Assembly (NCBI GenBank): GCA_016196755.1
Contig: JACPXC010000023.1
Coordinates: forward strand, 1-64,000
Reading direction: 5' to 3'
From: Elusimicrobiota bacterium
Lineage (GTDB): Bacteria > Elusimicrobiota > Elusimicrobia > UBA1565
DNA: 64,000 nt
Shown: positions 44,000 to 53,254 of the stretch, piece by piece
Position numbering within the stretch: position 1 is the stretch's first letter
How the letters are laid out: every line of letters begins with the position of its first letter
Position numbers and translations under genes: made by a program
Notes under the pieces: generated by a model
Told to the model about the DNA's origin: nothing
Database searches by the model: none
The model's input: the letters and a program-made list of their open reading frames with translations, nothing else

Positions 44000-46606
44000 A
44001 TGAAATCCCAGCGCTTCCTTGGCGGCCGCCGCGGTTTGAGCTTAGTCGAGCTCATGGTCGCCGTCAGCATCATCTCGATCGGGGTCCTGGGCTTCGTGGG
44101 CTCGTTCCGCTTCATCGCCCACTCGATCAGCGACTCCCGGGCGCGGTCCCTGGCCTCGGCCCTGGCCCAGGAAAAGGTCGAGAACCTCAAGAACACGCCG
44201 TACCAAAAGCTGCTGATCTCCACCAAGACGTTCGCCAACCCCAACTTCGCCCCCCCTACGGTCTACGACGCCCTCAACTACCCGCCGGAGACCATCAAGG
44301 TAGGGGGCATCGAGTTCACGCGCGGGGTCATGGTGTCGTTGACGCGCTTGAGCGGCGACGACATCATCTTGGTCTCGGCCAACTACCCGGACTCGGGCTT
44401 GAAGTTCGTGACCGTGTATGTGATGTGGCAGCAGCGCGGCGAATGGAAGATGCTCTACCTCGACAACATCTACGAGAACCCTACCGTCACCACCTTGAAC
44501 GCCGTGCTCAAGGGCGTCGTGACGACCTCCGGCGGCGCCGGCATACCCGGAACCGTCATCGAGATCCTGGAGAAGTCCGACTGGACCGGGACGGCGGGGA
44601 CCGGGGGTTCCTACACGTTCCAGGTCTACCCCGGGACCTACTCCGTCCACGCCTCCTCGGCCGGCCACTACGACTCCACGGTGAGCGGCGTCGTCCTCAA
44701 CGACGGCGCGATCACGACCACGGACCTGACCCTGACGCCGATCGCCTCCGGGACGGTCACCGGGCTGGTCTACATCTCGACGAACCTCCTCATCAGCCAG
44801 GTCTCGGCGGGCAGCGTCACCTTCGCGGGCGACGTGGTCGTCTCCACGGTGGAGTACGTCGAGCTCTTCAACCCGACGAGCCACTTCTTCAACATCGCCG
44901 CCGGGTCGAGCGGGACCCTGCTCGCGTATTACGACGAGCAGTCCGGCGCCAATAAGACCAACGCCGATTTCAGCTGGGTCTACGTCACGACCTACGTGGC
45001 CCCCAGCGCCTACTACCTCATGGCCAGCGCGTCGTGGTTCTACCTCGGCTCGGGCCAGTTCGGCAACAACGCGCCGGGGCGCTGGGTGCGCGCCGACGCC
45101 TATTACGGGACGATGCACAGCAACTATATCCGCAACGACAAGGCCGGGGCGGTCCGGATCTCCGACGCCATGAGCGGCCGGACCTACGATACGGTGGGCT
45201 GGGACGACTCGGACCACACCGCCCCGCTCTACGAGGGGCGCTCGATCCAGTCCACCTGCGGCGTCCAGGACGGCCTGCAGTGCGGGGACCAGGTCCTGCG
45301 CATCTCGAGCGCTCCCGACACGCTCAGCGGCGGCCTCTACGGCCCGTCCTACGACTCCAACGACAACCGGCGCGACTTCCTCTACCGGACCGCGGTCTGC
45401 GGGGCGGTCGGCCCGGTCTGGGCCAAGGCGCCGACCTCCACCTTCGGGTCGACGTCGACGGTCATCGCCGGGACCCCGGCCGTCGGGGCCAACGTCACCT
45501 CCAACGACCTCATAAGCCCGAGCACCGTGGCCTATCTGCGTTATTACTCCTCGGCATACGCCTCGCGCGGCAGCCTGCCGGTAGCCCAGTTCATCTTAAA
45601 CGGCGTGGCCACCGGCACCTGGTCGATGCTGGTCTCTAGCGGCGGCCATTACTCCGACATGGGCAACGTAACGGTCTATTCCGGCGCCAGCACGGGGGCG
45701 GCCAACGGCTCGACGTCTCCGACCTGGATCATGCCGGGCTGGGCCAACGTCTACCTGGCCACCCCGACCGACGGCGGCTATATCGGCGGGCTCATCACCA
45801 ACGCCGCCAACCAGCCGTTGTCGGGGATAACGGTCATCGCGGGGGGCATCTCGCGCACCACCGGCGCCAACGGGCGCTACTTCGCCTCCGTGGCGGTGGG
45901 CCCGGCTACCGTGGTGGTCAACCCCGGCAACGCGGCTTCCGCGTACGCGGAGTTCGTGGCCCTGCCCAACATCTCCGAAGGCGAGTTGACCACCCAGAAC
46001 GCCATCCTCACCCAGGCCGGCGTGCTCAGCGGCTTCATCACCTCGGACGGCACCTCGGCCATGCCCAACATCGAGGTCACCGCCACCCGCAACGGGGTGC
46101 AGTTCGCCGCCGCCGTCACGGATACCTCGGGCCACTTCTACGTCAAGAACCTATCCACCGGGACCTACGACATCAAGCCGGTGCTCGATCCCCTCGAGGT
46201 GGTGACGCCGTCCTCGATCACGGTCTCGGTCCTTGCCGCCCAAACGGTGGCCGTCGGCACTTTCACGGTCTCCGGGGCGCAGGGGAAGGTGGCCGGCAGC
46301 GTCACCTACGCGGGGGCTACCCTGACGACCGGGGCGCTCATCCTGGTATCGACCATCTCCTTGTCCAACCTCCCGCCCCAGATCGTGGCCTCCTCGGCGG
46401 CGGCGCAGGGCGTCATCTACGCCGCCTCCAGCAAGGCCGACGGCACCTATGAGGTCGAGGTGCGCGGCTCGACATCGACGGCCTACCGCGTCCACGCCTA
46501 CGTGCCGGTGACCGGCCCAGCCGACGTGACGACCACCCAGCAGGTGACCACCGGGGTCATGGTCTACTCGACGAAGACCACGACGGTCAACATCGTGATC
46601 CCATGA
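44000..46606 (+). CDS. Giant type IV pilin-like protein with large extracellular domains
   Basis: 868 residues. The prepilin leader is MKSQRFLGGRRG cut before Leu13, with Glu17 at position +5 and a hydrophobic helix (LSLVELMVAVSIISIGVLGF), i.e. PilV-like. Normal pilins are 150-200 residues; here about 680 more residues follow. They include repeated carboxypeptidase-regulatory/CnaB-like beta modules (GGAGIPGTVIEILEKS; NQPLSGITVIAGGISRTTGA; AMPNIEVTATRNG) and a lamin-tail-like beta domain near 270-430 (VEYVELFNPTSHFFNIAAGS). It is probably a pilus- or secretion-tip adhesin or minor pseudopilin. The ATG at 44000 has the leader peptide directly after it. Confidence 0.82.
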   Translation: MKSQRFLGGRRGLSLVELMVAVSIISIGVLGFVGSFRFIAHSISDSRARSLASALAQEKVENLKNTPYQKLLISTKTFANPNFAPPTVYDALNYPPETIKVGGIEFTRGVMVSLTRLSGDDIILVSANYPDSGLKFVTVYVMWQQRGEWKMLYLDNIYENPTVTTLNAVLKGVVTTSGGAGIPGTVIEILEKSDWTGTAGTGGSYTFQVYPGTYSVHASSAGHYDSTVSGVVLNDGAITTTDLTLTPIASGTVTGLVYISTNLLISQVSAGSVTFAGDVVVSTVEYVELFNPTSHFFNIAAGSSGTLLAYYDEQSGANKTNADFSWVYVTTYVAPSAYYLMASASWFYLGSGQFGNNAPGRWVRADAYYGTMHSNYIRNDKAGAVRISDAMSGRTYDTVGWDDSDHTAPLYEGRSIQSTCGVQDGLQCGDQVLRISSAPDTLSGGLYGPSYDSNDNRRDFLYRTAVCGAVGPVWAKAPTSTFGSTSTVIAGTPAVGANVTSNDLISPSTVAYLRYYSSAYASRGSLPVAQFILNGVATGTWSMLVSSGGHYSDMGNVTVYSGASTGAANGSTSPTWIMPGWANVYLATPTDGGYIGGLITNAANQPLSGITVIAGGISRTTGANGRYFASVAVGPATVVVNPGNAASAYAEFVALPNISEGELTTQNAILTQAGVLSGFITSDGTSAMPNIEVTATRNGVQFAAAVTDTSGHFYVKNLSTGTYDIKPVLDPLEVVTPSSITVSVLAAQTVAVGTFTVSGAQGKVAGSVTYAGATLTTGALILVSTISLSNLPPQIVASSAAAQGVIYAASSKADGTYEVEVRGSTSTAYRVHAYVPVTGPADVTTTQQVTTGVMVYSTKTTTVNIVIP

Positions 46607-47091
46607 ACAGCGAGCGCGGCTACAGCCTCGTCGAGATCATGCTGGTGGTGACCATCATCGGCGTGATCGCCATGGTGGGCCCCCGCCTCATGGTGCAGCT
46701 GCAGAACTTCTACCTGCAGACCACGGCCCGCGCCGAGATCCAGCGCGACGCGCGCTCCACGGTGGACGTCATCAACCGCTTCCTGCGCCAAGGCAAGTAC
46801 CGCACGATCATCATCGACTCGCCGGCCACCCAGGGTCCGTACTCGCGCATCCGCTTCACCCATGTAGACGGCCGCAACTTCGAGTTCAGCCAGAGCGGCA
46901 GCAAGCTGCTCCAGAAGGTCGACGGGGTGACGACCACCCTCTCGCGCAACCTCATGTACCTGGCCTTCACCTTCCCGCGCTCCGACTACCCGCGGCTGGT
47001 CAGCGTGTCGATCACGATGCAGAAGTCGACCTACAAGGGCGAGAAGAGGGCTCTGGAGCTGACCGTGCAGAAGATCCGGGTGATGAACTGA
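46603..47091 (+). CDS. Type IV pilin-like minor pseudopilin
   Basis: 162 residues. Leader MNSERG is cut before Tyr7, with Glu11 at +5, and a hydrophobic segment follows (YSLVEIMLVVTIIGVIAMVG). The C-terminal domain (TTLSRNLMYLAFTFPRSDYP) resembles PilW/PulJ-type pseudopilins. ATGA overlap with the giant pilin gene. A prepilin peptidase and assembly motor must be encoded elsewhere. Confidence 0.82.
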   Translation: MNSERGYSLVEIMLVVTIIGVIAMVGPRLMVQLQNFYLQTTARAEIQRDARSTVDVINRFLRQGKYRTIIIDSPATQGPYSRIRFTHVDGRNFEFSQSGSKLLQKVDGVTTTLSRNLMYLAFTFPRSDYPRLVSVSITMQKSTYKGEKRALELTVQKIRVMN

Positions 47092-47092
47092 C

Positions 47093-48376
47093 ATGCCAGG
47101 CATGCGGCGCGGTAAGCGCGGATCGGTGGTGGTGATGGCCATACTGCTGTTGGCCCTCATGGGCATCCTCGTCCCCGTGATGGTCCTCTTTACGCTGCGC
47201 GAGACCAAATGGGCGGTCAAGGGCGGACAGGCCACCGGGGCCTTCCACGAGGCCGAGGCCGGCATCGAGAAGGGCTACCGCGCCATCTCGACCTCGACCG
47301 GCGTCTGGTACGCTCTGATAGAGGAAGGCACGGGGATCCCCAATTTCCTCTACGACCATAAGTTCGACGACGTCAACAACGGCTACTACGTGGTCGGCAT
47401 CTCCAGCGGGCCGGGCGACAAGCAAGCCACTATAATCGCGATCGCCAAGAGCTACCTGGGCGAGGAGGTGCGCGCCATCAAGGCCGTCTATCAGCAGAAC
47501 ACCATGGGCGACATCGCCATCCAGGCCATGAGCGGGGTGAGCGTGGCGGGGGGCGTCGACGTGGAATGGGGGGCCGTCGTGGGAGCCGGCTATATCGACA
47601 CCGGCGACCGCACCTATCCTCAGTTCCATTCCGCGGCGGGCCTTAGCGTCGACAACGACCCCGCCCCGGAGAACTGCGACCAGCCCAACTGCTGGCAGTG
47701 GTTCGCCTTCGACCCCGACGTGCCGGCTGACCCTGAGATCAACCTGGCCCTCTACCGTTCCTCGGCCCAGGTGATCAGCGCCGCCTGCCCGTCGGGCGGC
47801 ACCCCGGAGGGCAGCTGCTACTACAATACGCCGCAGTCTTGGAGCAGCTACGACTACACCGGCGGCGGCACCGTCTTCGTGGAGAACAACCTCACGGTCG
47901 GCGCGCCGGGCGTCAACATCACCGGAAACCTGATCGTCACCGGCAACCTGTCGACTACCAGCGGCGGCTGGGGGAAAGGCTCGGGGTCGATGAGGATCCC
48001 GCAGACGGCCTGGAAGCAATACGGAAACGACTGGGCCCACTACCGGCCGTTCGACACCGCCGAGCCGGACACCTTCCCCGGTCTGGACTCCACCTATCTT
48101 TCGGCTTCCAACCTGACCTACACTCCCAGCCCGGACGGCAAGACCGCCATCCGCGGCTTCATCTACGTCGGCGGGGCGTTCTCGACCTCGGGCGGCGGCG
48201 GCAACGCCTACATCTACGGCACGATGTTCTCCAAGGGCTCGGTCAGCGTGGCCGCCAACTCCGGGGTGACCGTCTACTACAACAAGGAAGCCGCCAACGG
48301 CATCCACACCAAGCGCGTCATCCTGAGCCGGGTCTCCTGGCAGGACGTCCTGCGCCAGTGGCCGGCCGGCCTATAG
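47093..48376 (+). CDS. PilX-like pseudopilin with beta-rich extracellular domain
   Basis: 427 residues. The N-terminal RGKRGSVVVMAILLLALMGILVPV has a leader-like Gly10 and hydrophobic helix but no Glu at +5, which is typical of PilX/GspK-like members. A beta-rich region with repeated short strands (GGTVFVENNLTVGAPGVNITGNLIVTGNL) follows. Four to six cysteines (ENCDQPNC, SAACPSGG, EGSCYY) may form disulfides. It starts two bases after the preceding stop. It completes a three-gene pilin operon. Confidence 0.78.
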   Translation: MPGMRRGKRGSVVVMAILLLALMGILVPVMVLFTLRETKWAVKGGQATGAFHEAEAGIEKGYRAISTSTGVWYALIEEGTGIPNFLYDHKFDDVNNGYYVVGISSGPGDKQATIIAIAKSYLGEEVRAIKAVYQQNTMGDIAIQAMSGVSVAGGVDVEWGAVVGAGYIDTGDRTYPQFHSAAGLSVDNDPAPENCDQPNCWQWFAFDPDVPADPEINLALYRSSAQVISAACPSGGTPEGSCYYNTPQSWSSYDYTGGGTVFVENNLTVGAPGVNITGNLIVTGNLSTTSGGWGKGSGSMRIPQTAWKQYGNDWAHYRPFDTAEPDTFPGLDSTYLSASNLTYTPSPDGKTAIRGFIYVGGAFSTSGGGGNAYIYGTMFSKGSVSVAANSGVTVYYNKEAANGIHTKRVILSRVSWQDVLRQWPAGL

Positions 48377-49408
48377 CGCGGCCAAGGAGAGGAAGAAGAA
48401 GACCATAAGCGCGGCGGCGGCCGGCAGGCCGACCTTGGCCCAGGCCCGGGCCGAGATGCCCAGCTTGTGCGCGGCGACCAGGTTCTGGGCGTCCCCGGTC
48501 AGCACCGCGCTGCCGGCGGCCAAGACGCCGAGGAAGAGATGGCGCAGCTGGTCCTGGCCCATCGACGGGGAGACCTCCAGGGTGACCAGGGCCGCGTTCT
48601 CGGTCACGGCGGCGGCGGCGTTGGCCCAGAAGAGCGCCGCGGGATGCAGGCCGAGGAACAGGCGCTCTATGAGCGGCAGGAGGCCCGCGCCGAGGAGCAC
48701 GAGCCCGGCCGTGAAGACGAACAGGCGCGCGGTCAGGACCAGGAGGTTCCAAAGGCTAAGCGGGTCGTCGGGCACCGGCTTGGCTGCCGGGTCGGCCTCG
48801 CCGCAGAGCACGGCTGCTCCGGCCGCCAAGGCCAGCAGGCCCGGCACGGCCCAGGGCCCGACCAGTTCGAGGAGGAAGCCGCGGCCTACGGGATAGGCCG
48901 CCCCGGAAAGCTTCGCGATCAGCACCGCCGAGGCCGGGCCGCCCAGGGGGCCGAGGCCCGAACCCAAGCCCACGCCGAGGCTGCCGAGGACGGCCGCCTC
49001 GCCGCGGCGGCCGGCCTCGAGCGGCAGGGCGGCGAGGATCTCGACGAGCATGAGGATCGCCACTGGCGCGGTGACGATAGGTGCGGCCAGGCTCGACAGC
49101 GACACGGCGCCGAAGACGGCCGCGCGCTGGCCGAGCCGGCCGGCGGCGCGCGCCACCAGCGAGCGCAGGGGCCGGTGGAGCAGAGAGAACGCCAGCGCGC
49201 CGGCCACCAGCGCTCCGCAGAGCGCGGCGGCGCGGCCCAAGGCGGCGAGGACGACGGTCTCGCTCCAGCCCCAGCCGACGGTAAGCGCCGCGACGCCTAA
49301 GCCCAGGACCAGCCACTCCATCTTTTCCTCGAGCCGCGGCGAGAGCAGCGGTCCCGCTATGGCCCAGAAGGCGCAGAGGACGAGGACGGCGTCGGTGAAG
49401 GACGGCAC
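48371..49408 (-). CDS. DUF1646-like ion transporter (putative Na+/H+ antiporter)
   Basis: 345 residues with about ten membrane helices. Conserved features of this ion-transporter-superfamily family are AAPIVTAPVAILMLVEILAALPL, GLGSGLGPLGGPASAVLIAKL and FWANAAAAVTENAALVTLEV. Start taken at the GTG at 49408; a TTG five codons earlier is possible. It is convergent with the pilin operon (6-base overlap). The transported ion is inferred from the family name only. Confidence 0.65.
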   Translation of the reverse strand: MPSFTDAVLVLCAFWAIAGPLLSPRLEEKMEWLVLGLGVAALTVGWGWSETVVLAALGRAAALCGALVAGALAFSLLHRPLRSLVARAAGRLGQRAAVFGAVSLSSLAAPIVTAPVAILMLVEILAALPLEAGRRGEAAVLGSLGVGLGSGLGPLGGPASAVLIAKLSGAAYPVGRGFLLELVGPWAVPGLLALAAGAAVLCGEADPAAKPVPDDPLSLWNLLVLTARLFVFTAGLVLLGAGLLPLIERLFLGLHPAALFWANAAAAVTENAALVTLEVSPSMGQDQLRHLFLGVLAAGSAVLTGDAQNLVAAHKLGISARAWAKVGLPAAAALMVFFFLSLAAL

Positions 49409-49448
49409 GGGCCATCTTATCAATTCGATTTGGTAGGCTCACCCGGCG

Positions 49449-51020
49449 ATGAGCGCTCCCCGGCTCGAGGCCCTCAAGGACTGGGCCGCGCGCGCCTGCG
49501 TCCTCCCGATCCTCGCCGCCCCGGTCTCGAACCCCGACCTGTTCTGGCACCTCAACGCGGCCCGCCGCATCCTGGAGGAGGGCCGTCTGCCGCGCTATGA
49601 CAGCTGGTCGTTCACGCGCCTTGGCGCCCCTTGGGTCGATTTCGAATGGGCGTTCCAACTCTCGGCCTACGCGGTCCATGAGTCGGCCGGCTGGGGCGGG
49701 CTCTGGGCGCTCAAGGCCCTGCTCTGGACGCTCTGCGCGGCGCTCGTCGAACTCCTGGGACGGCTATCGGGCGGGGCCGCGCGCGGGCGGCTCCTGCTCG
49801 TCTTCTGGGCCGCGATGAGCCTCGGGCGCGCCGAGCTCAAGCCCGAGCTTTTCTCGGCCGTGTTCTTCCTGGCCGGACTATGGCGGCTGGAGGCCGGCCG
49901 CCGCGGGCTCCTCGAGACGCCGCGACCGGCGCGCGCCGCCCTCGCGGCGGCGGCCACCTTCGCGCTGTGGGCGAATCTCCACCCAGGATTTGCGGGCGGC
50001 CTGGGCCTGCTGGCGGTCTACGCCGCGCTCTCGTCGGGCCCGCAGCGCCGGGCGCTGGCCGCGGCCGCGGCGGCAGGCGCGGCCGCCACTCTGCTCAACC
50101 CCTACGGCTGGGGCGTCTGGGCCGTCCTGGCCGACCATGCGCGCCACGCCGGCCTGCTTTCACGGCACATCCTCGAATGGAGGGCGCTGAGCGCCGCGCA
50201 TCCCATGCACTGGCCCGCGCTGGCGGTGCTGGGGGCGGCCGCGGCGGCCTCGGCGGCCGACCGAGCGCTATCGCGAGGAAGTGCCGCCTCCGGGTCCGTG
50301 GGGGCGGCCGACCGAGCGCTATCGCGAGGAAGTGCCGCCTCCGGGTCCGTGGGGGCGGCCGTCCTCGCGCCGCGGCGCGCGCGCTTTTCCGCTCTCGAGG
50401 CGTCGGCGTGGGTCTGGGGCTTGGCGGCCCTCCGGCAGGCGCGCCACATGACCTATGCCGGGCCGCTGGCGGGCCTTGCTCTGCTCGAGTCCTCGACCGC
50501 GCTGGCCGACCGTATGGGGCTGTCCCCCGCGCGACGTCGGGTCGTCGCGGCCTGCGCGGCGCTGGCCGCGGCGGGTTTCCTGGCTCAGAAAGCGGCGGTC
50601 CTCTGCCTGCCCCTGCGCGCGGTCGAACTCGGTCTGTTCCCGGTCCGGGCCGCCGAGTTCGTCGCGGCGGACGGCGAGTTCCGCCGCCGGCGCCTCTTCA
50701 ACGAGTGGGGGTGGGGCGGCTATCTGGCCTGGCGGCTGGGGCCCGACACGCGGGTCTTCATGGACGGGCGCTACCTGTTCCACGGCCTTCTGGGGACCGT
50801 GTTCGACGCGGCCCGCTCCCCCGCGACCTGGCGGGACCTCCTCGACGGGTGGGGGATCGAGTGGGCGATGGTGACCGACGAGTCGCGCGGCGGCTTCGAG
50901 CCGTTCGAGTGGGCGCTGGTCTACCGCGACCCCGCGGCGCGAGTCTACGTCCGGCGCGGCGCCTTCTCGAACGCCTGGATACGTGAGCGCGAGGTCCCGG
51001 TCCCGCGCGGCAAACGGTAG
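49449..51020 (+). CDS. Large membrane protein, GT-C-like, containing a 51-bp tandem duplication
   Basis: 523 residues with about ten hydrophobic helices. The N-terminal NPDLFWHLNAARRILEEGRLPRYDSWSFT with acidic loop residues fits GT-C-type glycosyltransferases or DUF-type relatives, but no family is certain. The C-terminal soluble region (RLFNEWGWGGYLAWRLGPDT) is typical of that group. A 51-bp unit is duplicated in frame in a loop near residue 270. The 3' end overlaps the convergent sulfatase gene by 76 bases. Confidence 0.6.
   Translation: MSAPRLEALKDWAARACVLPILAAPVSNPDLFWHLNAARRILEEGRLPRYDSWSFTRLGAPWVDFEWAFQLSAYAVHESAGWGGLWALKALLWTLCAALVELLGRLSGGAARGRLLLVFWAAMSLGRAELKPELFSAVFFLAGLWRLEAGRRGLLETPRPARAALAAAATFALWANLHPGFAGGLGLLAVYAALSSGPQRRALAAAAAAGAAATLLNPYGWGVWAVLADHARHAGLLSRHILEWRALSAAHPMHWPALAVLGAAAAASAADRALSRGSAASGSVGAADRALSRGSAASGSVGAAVLAPRRARFSALEASAWVWGLAALRQARHMTYAGPLAGLALLESSTALADRMGLSPARRRVVAACAALAAAGFLAQKAAVLCLPLRAVELGLFPVRAAEFVAADGEFRRRRLFNEWGWGGYLAWRLGPDTRVFMDGRYLFHGLLGTVFDAARSPATWRDLLDGWGIEWAMVTDESRGGFEPFEWALVYRDPAARVYVRRGAFSNAWIREREVPVPRGKR
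50253..50354 (+). repeat. 51-bp in-frame tandem duplication
   Basis: Copies at 50253-50303 and 50304-50354 are identical. Each encodes ADRALSRGSAASGSVGA inside a loop of the membrane protein. A third partial start (GCGGCCG) follows at 50355. Confidence 0.85.
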
Positions 51021-53254
51021 AACGCGTCGAGCGCGTCGAGCCGCTCGAGCAGCCAGCGTCCCACCTCCTCGGCCTCGTCTACGCCCAACGGCAGGCGGCG
51101 GCCGGAGCCGACCGGCGGCAGGTCGTAGGCGGTTACCGACCGGTCCACCGCGTCGGCGACCACCAGCCGGCGGCCCGCGGCGTCTAGCTGGGCGAACGCC
51201 GGCGCGTAGCTGGAGGCGACCAGCCAGGGGCCGGGTGGGACGGGGTTTCCCGGCGCGCGCAAGAGCGAGCGGCCGTAGGGGAAGCCCTCGCGCGCCGGCG
51301 GGCGGTCGAGAAGGGTGTAGAGGGTCGCCGTCACGTCGCTGAGGAAGGCCGGGGCGTCGAGGTCCGCGGCCAGGCCGGCGCGCAGGCGCGCCGGGACGCG
51401 CACGATCAGCGGGACGCGCACCAGCTCGGGCGCCACCGCGTAGGCATGGCCCCAGCGGCCTTCCTCGCCGAAGGAGTCGCCGTGGTCGGCGGTGAGGATC
51501 AGCACGGTGCGCTCCCAGCGTCCGGCCGCCTTGAGGCCGGCGACGAAGCGGCCCAGGCAGGCGTCGACGCCGTCGAGTCCCTCCTGGTAGCCGGCGTCGG
51601 GCGCGGCGCTGCGCGCCTGACGCACGGCGGCGTGGAGTTCGTAGCCGTGGGCGAAGGCGAACAGCGGGGGGGCGGCGGCGGCCCGCCCGCTCAAACGCGT
51701 CCCGAGCGTCTCGAGCGGCGCGCAGAGGCCGCGGCGGTCGTCATCGGGCTCGCCGAGGAGGCCCGTGGCCGGCGGCGGGGCCGTCAGCGAGCGCACCGCC
51801 ACGTCGGGCGTGACCAGGCGCTCGTAGCCCTCATGGGCGAGCAGGATCTCGAGCGCGTTCTGAGGGGCGTAGGGTTCGGCCAACGGCCTATGGGGCAGCC
51901 AGGCTCCCGTCCACAGCGAGGCTACGGCCAACACGGTGCCCGCGTAAGGAGTGAAGGCGTTGCGGAAGCTCAAGGACTCGGCCGCCAAGGCGTCGAACGC
52001 CGGGAGAGCCCGCGCGCCGGGGTCATAGGCCTTTAGGCGGTCGCGGCGCAGGCTATCGACCACGAGGATGACGATGTCGGGCCTCTCGGCCGCCCGCCCG
52101 CCCCAGGCGCCGACCAGGCCGATCTCCACGGGCGGGGCCGGACGGTCCAAGGGCGAGAAGCTGCGCCGGCGCAGCGCCGCGAAGAGAGCTCCGTGGGCCT
52201 CGGCGCGCCGGGCGACGCGCGCCGCCGCGCGCGCCAGCGGCATGACGCGGACGGCCCGGGCCGCCCCGGGTTCCAGGGGCGCGATGATCCCCAACGCCGC
52301 GGCCGCGGAGACGAGGAGCAGCGCGAAGGCCGCGGCGGCGGCCGCGCCGCGGGAGAGCCGCCAGCGGCCGGGGGGCCCCGCGCGCGCCGCGGCAAAGCAG
52401 AGCGGCCAGGCGGCGGCGCAGACCAGGCCTTGTGCGCCGTGGGCCCAGTCGGCCGCCGATTCCAGCCGGGCCGCCGCCGCGGCGAGGCCGAAGGCCAGGA
52501 TGGGCAAGGCGGCGAGGCGGGCCGGCGCCGGCAGGCGCGCCAAGAGCGCCGCCGGGTCGGCGGCCGACCAGGCCGCGGCGAAGGCCAGCGCGGTGGGGAG
52601 GGCCGCGGTCCAGGCGGCGGGGCCGGTGAGGCCCGCGCCTTCCAGCACGAGGCGCTGGAGCGCGTGCGCCGCGCCCAGAGCGCCGAGTGCTATCGTCGCT
52701 CGGCCGGCGTTCGCCCCGAAGCAGCCCGCCGCCAGCAGGCCGGCGGCTAGAGTCGCGGCTACGGCCGCGAACAGCAGCGCGGCCCAGGCCAGGCCCCAGG
52801 GGCCGGGCTGCGGCCCGAAAGCCGCGGCCGCCAGCCATAGGGCCGCGGCCGTCGAGAACGCCGTCGGTAGACTGCCTCCGTCCTCGACGGCCGGCGCCGC
52901 CGTCCGGGCGGCGGCCGTCGGTAGAAACCAGAGGAGCGCGGGGGCCCATGCCGCGGCCGCGGCGGCCAGCGCGGGAGCGCCCGCCCGAGCCGGAGGCCAT
53001 GCGGCGGCGGTTCCGGCCGCGGCAAGCGCGGCCGCCGCAGCCCAGGATCGGCGCTCGGCCGCCGAGAGCGCCCAGGCCGCCGCCGCCAGCCAGGGCAGGA
53101 CGCCCAGGGCGGCTTCGACGGACGGCGGAAAATAGACCCAGGCCCCGAAGTGGGCGCCCGCCATCCCGGCCTGTATGCCCAGCGCCCGCGTCCAGGCCAA
53201 GATTCCGACGGCCAGCCAGAGCAAGCCCGCCGTCGTCGCTATCGCGCGCCTCAC
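50945..53254 (-). CDS. Membrane-anchored sulfatase/alkaline-phosphatase-fold enzyme
   Basis: 769 residues. About ten to twelve hydrophobic helices (residues 1-360) precede an arylsulfatase/phosphoglycerol-transferase-like domain. That domain has DIVILVVDSLRRDRLKAYD, a probable nucleophile in NAFTPYAGTVLAVASLWTG, GYELHAAV and the metal ligands in LILTADHGDSFGEEGRWGH. The nucleophile appears to be Thr, as in LtaS/OpgB-type phosphotransferases, rather than the Cys/Ser of sulfatases. It likely transfers phosphoglycerol or phosphoethanolamine, or hydrolyses esters, on the periplasmic side. GTG start overlapping the TPR gene (GTGA). Confidence 0.75.
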   Translation of the reverse strand: MRRAIATTAGLLWLAVGILAWTRALGIQAGMAGAHFGAWVYFPPSVEAALGVLPWLAAAAWALSAAERRSWAAAAALAAAGTAAAWPPARAGAPALAAAAAAWAPALLWFLPTAAARTAAPAVEDGGSLPTAFSTAAALWLAAAAFGPQPGPWGLAWAALLFAAVAATLAAGLLAAGCFGANAGRATIALGALGAAHALQRLVLEGAGLTGPAAWTAALPTALAFAAAWSAADPAALLARLPAPARLAALPILAFGLAAAAARLESAADWAHGAQGLVCAAAWPLCFAAARAGPPGRWRLSRGAAAAAAFALLLVSAAAALGIIAPLEPGAARAVRVMPLARAAARVARRAEAHGALFAALRRRSFSPLDRPAPPVEIGLVGAWGGRAAERPDIVILVVDSLRRDRLKAYDPGARALPAFDALAAESLSFRNAFTPYAGTVLAVASLWTGAWLPHRPLAEPYAPQNALEILLAHEGYERLVTPDVAVRSLTAPPPATGLLGEPDDDRRGLCAPLETLGTRLSGRAAAAPPLFAFAHGYELHAAVRQARSAAPDAGYQEGLDGVDACLGRFVAGLKAAGRWERTVLILTADHGDSFGEEGRWGHAYAVAPELVRVPLIVRVPARLRAGLAADLDAPAFLSDVTATLYTLLDRPPAREGFPYGRSLLRAPGNPVPPGPWLVASSYAPAFAQLDAAGRRLVVADAVDRSVTAYDLPPVGSGRRLPLGVDEAEEVGRWLLERLDALDAFYRLPRGTGTSRSRIQAFEKAPRRT

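Noticed and set aside
50945..51020. Overlap of convergent genes as an assembly error
   Set aside because: Both reading frames remain intact to proper stops and both C-termini look natural; convergent overlaps are common in this window.
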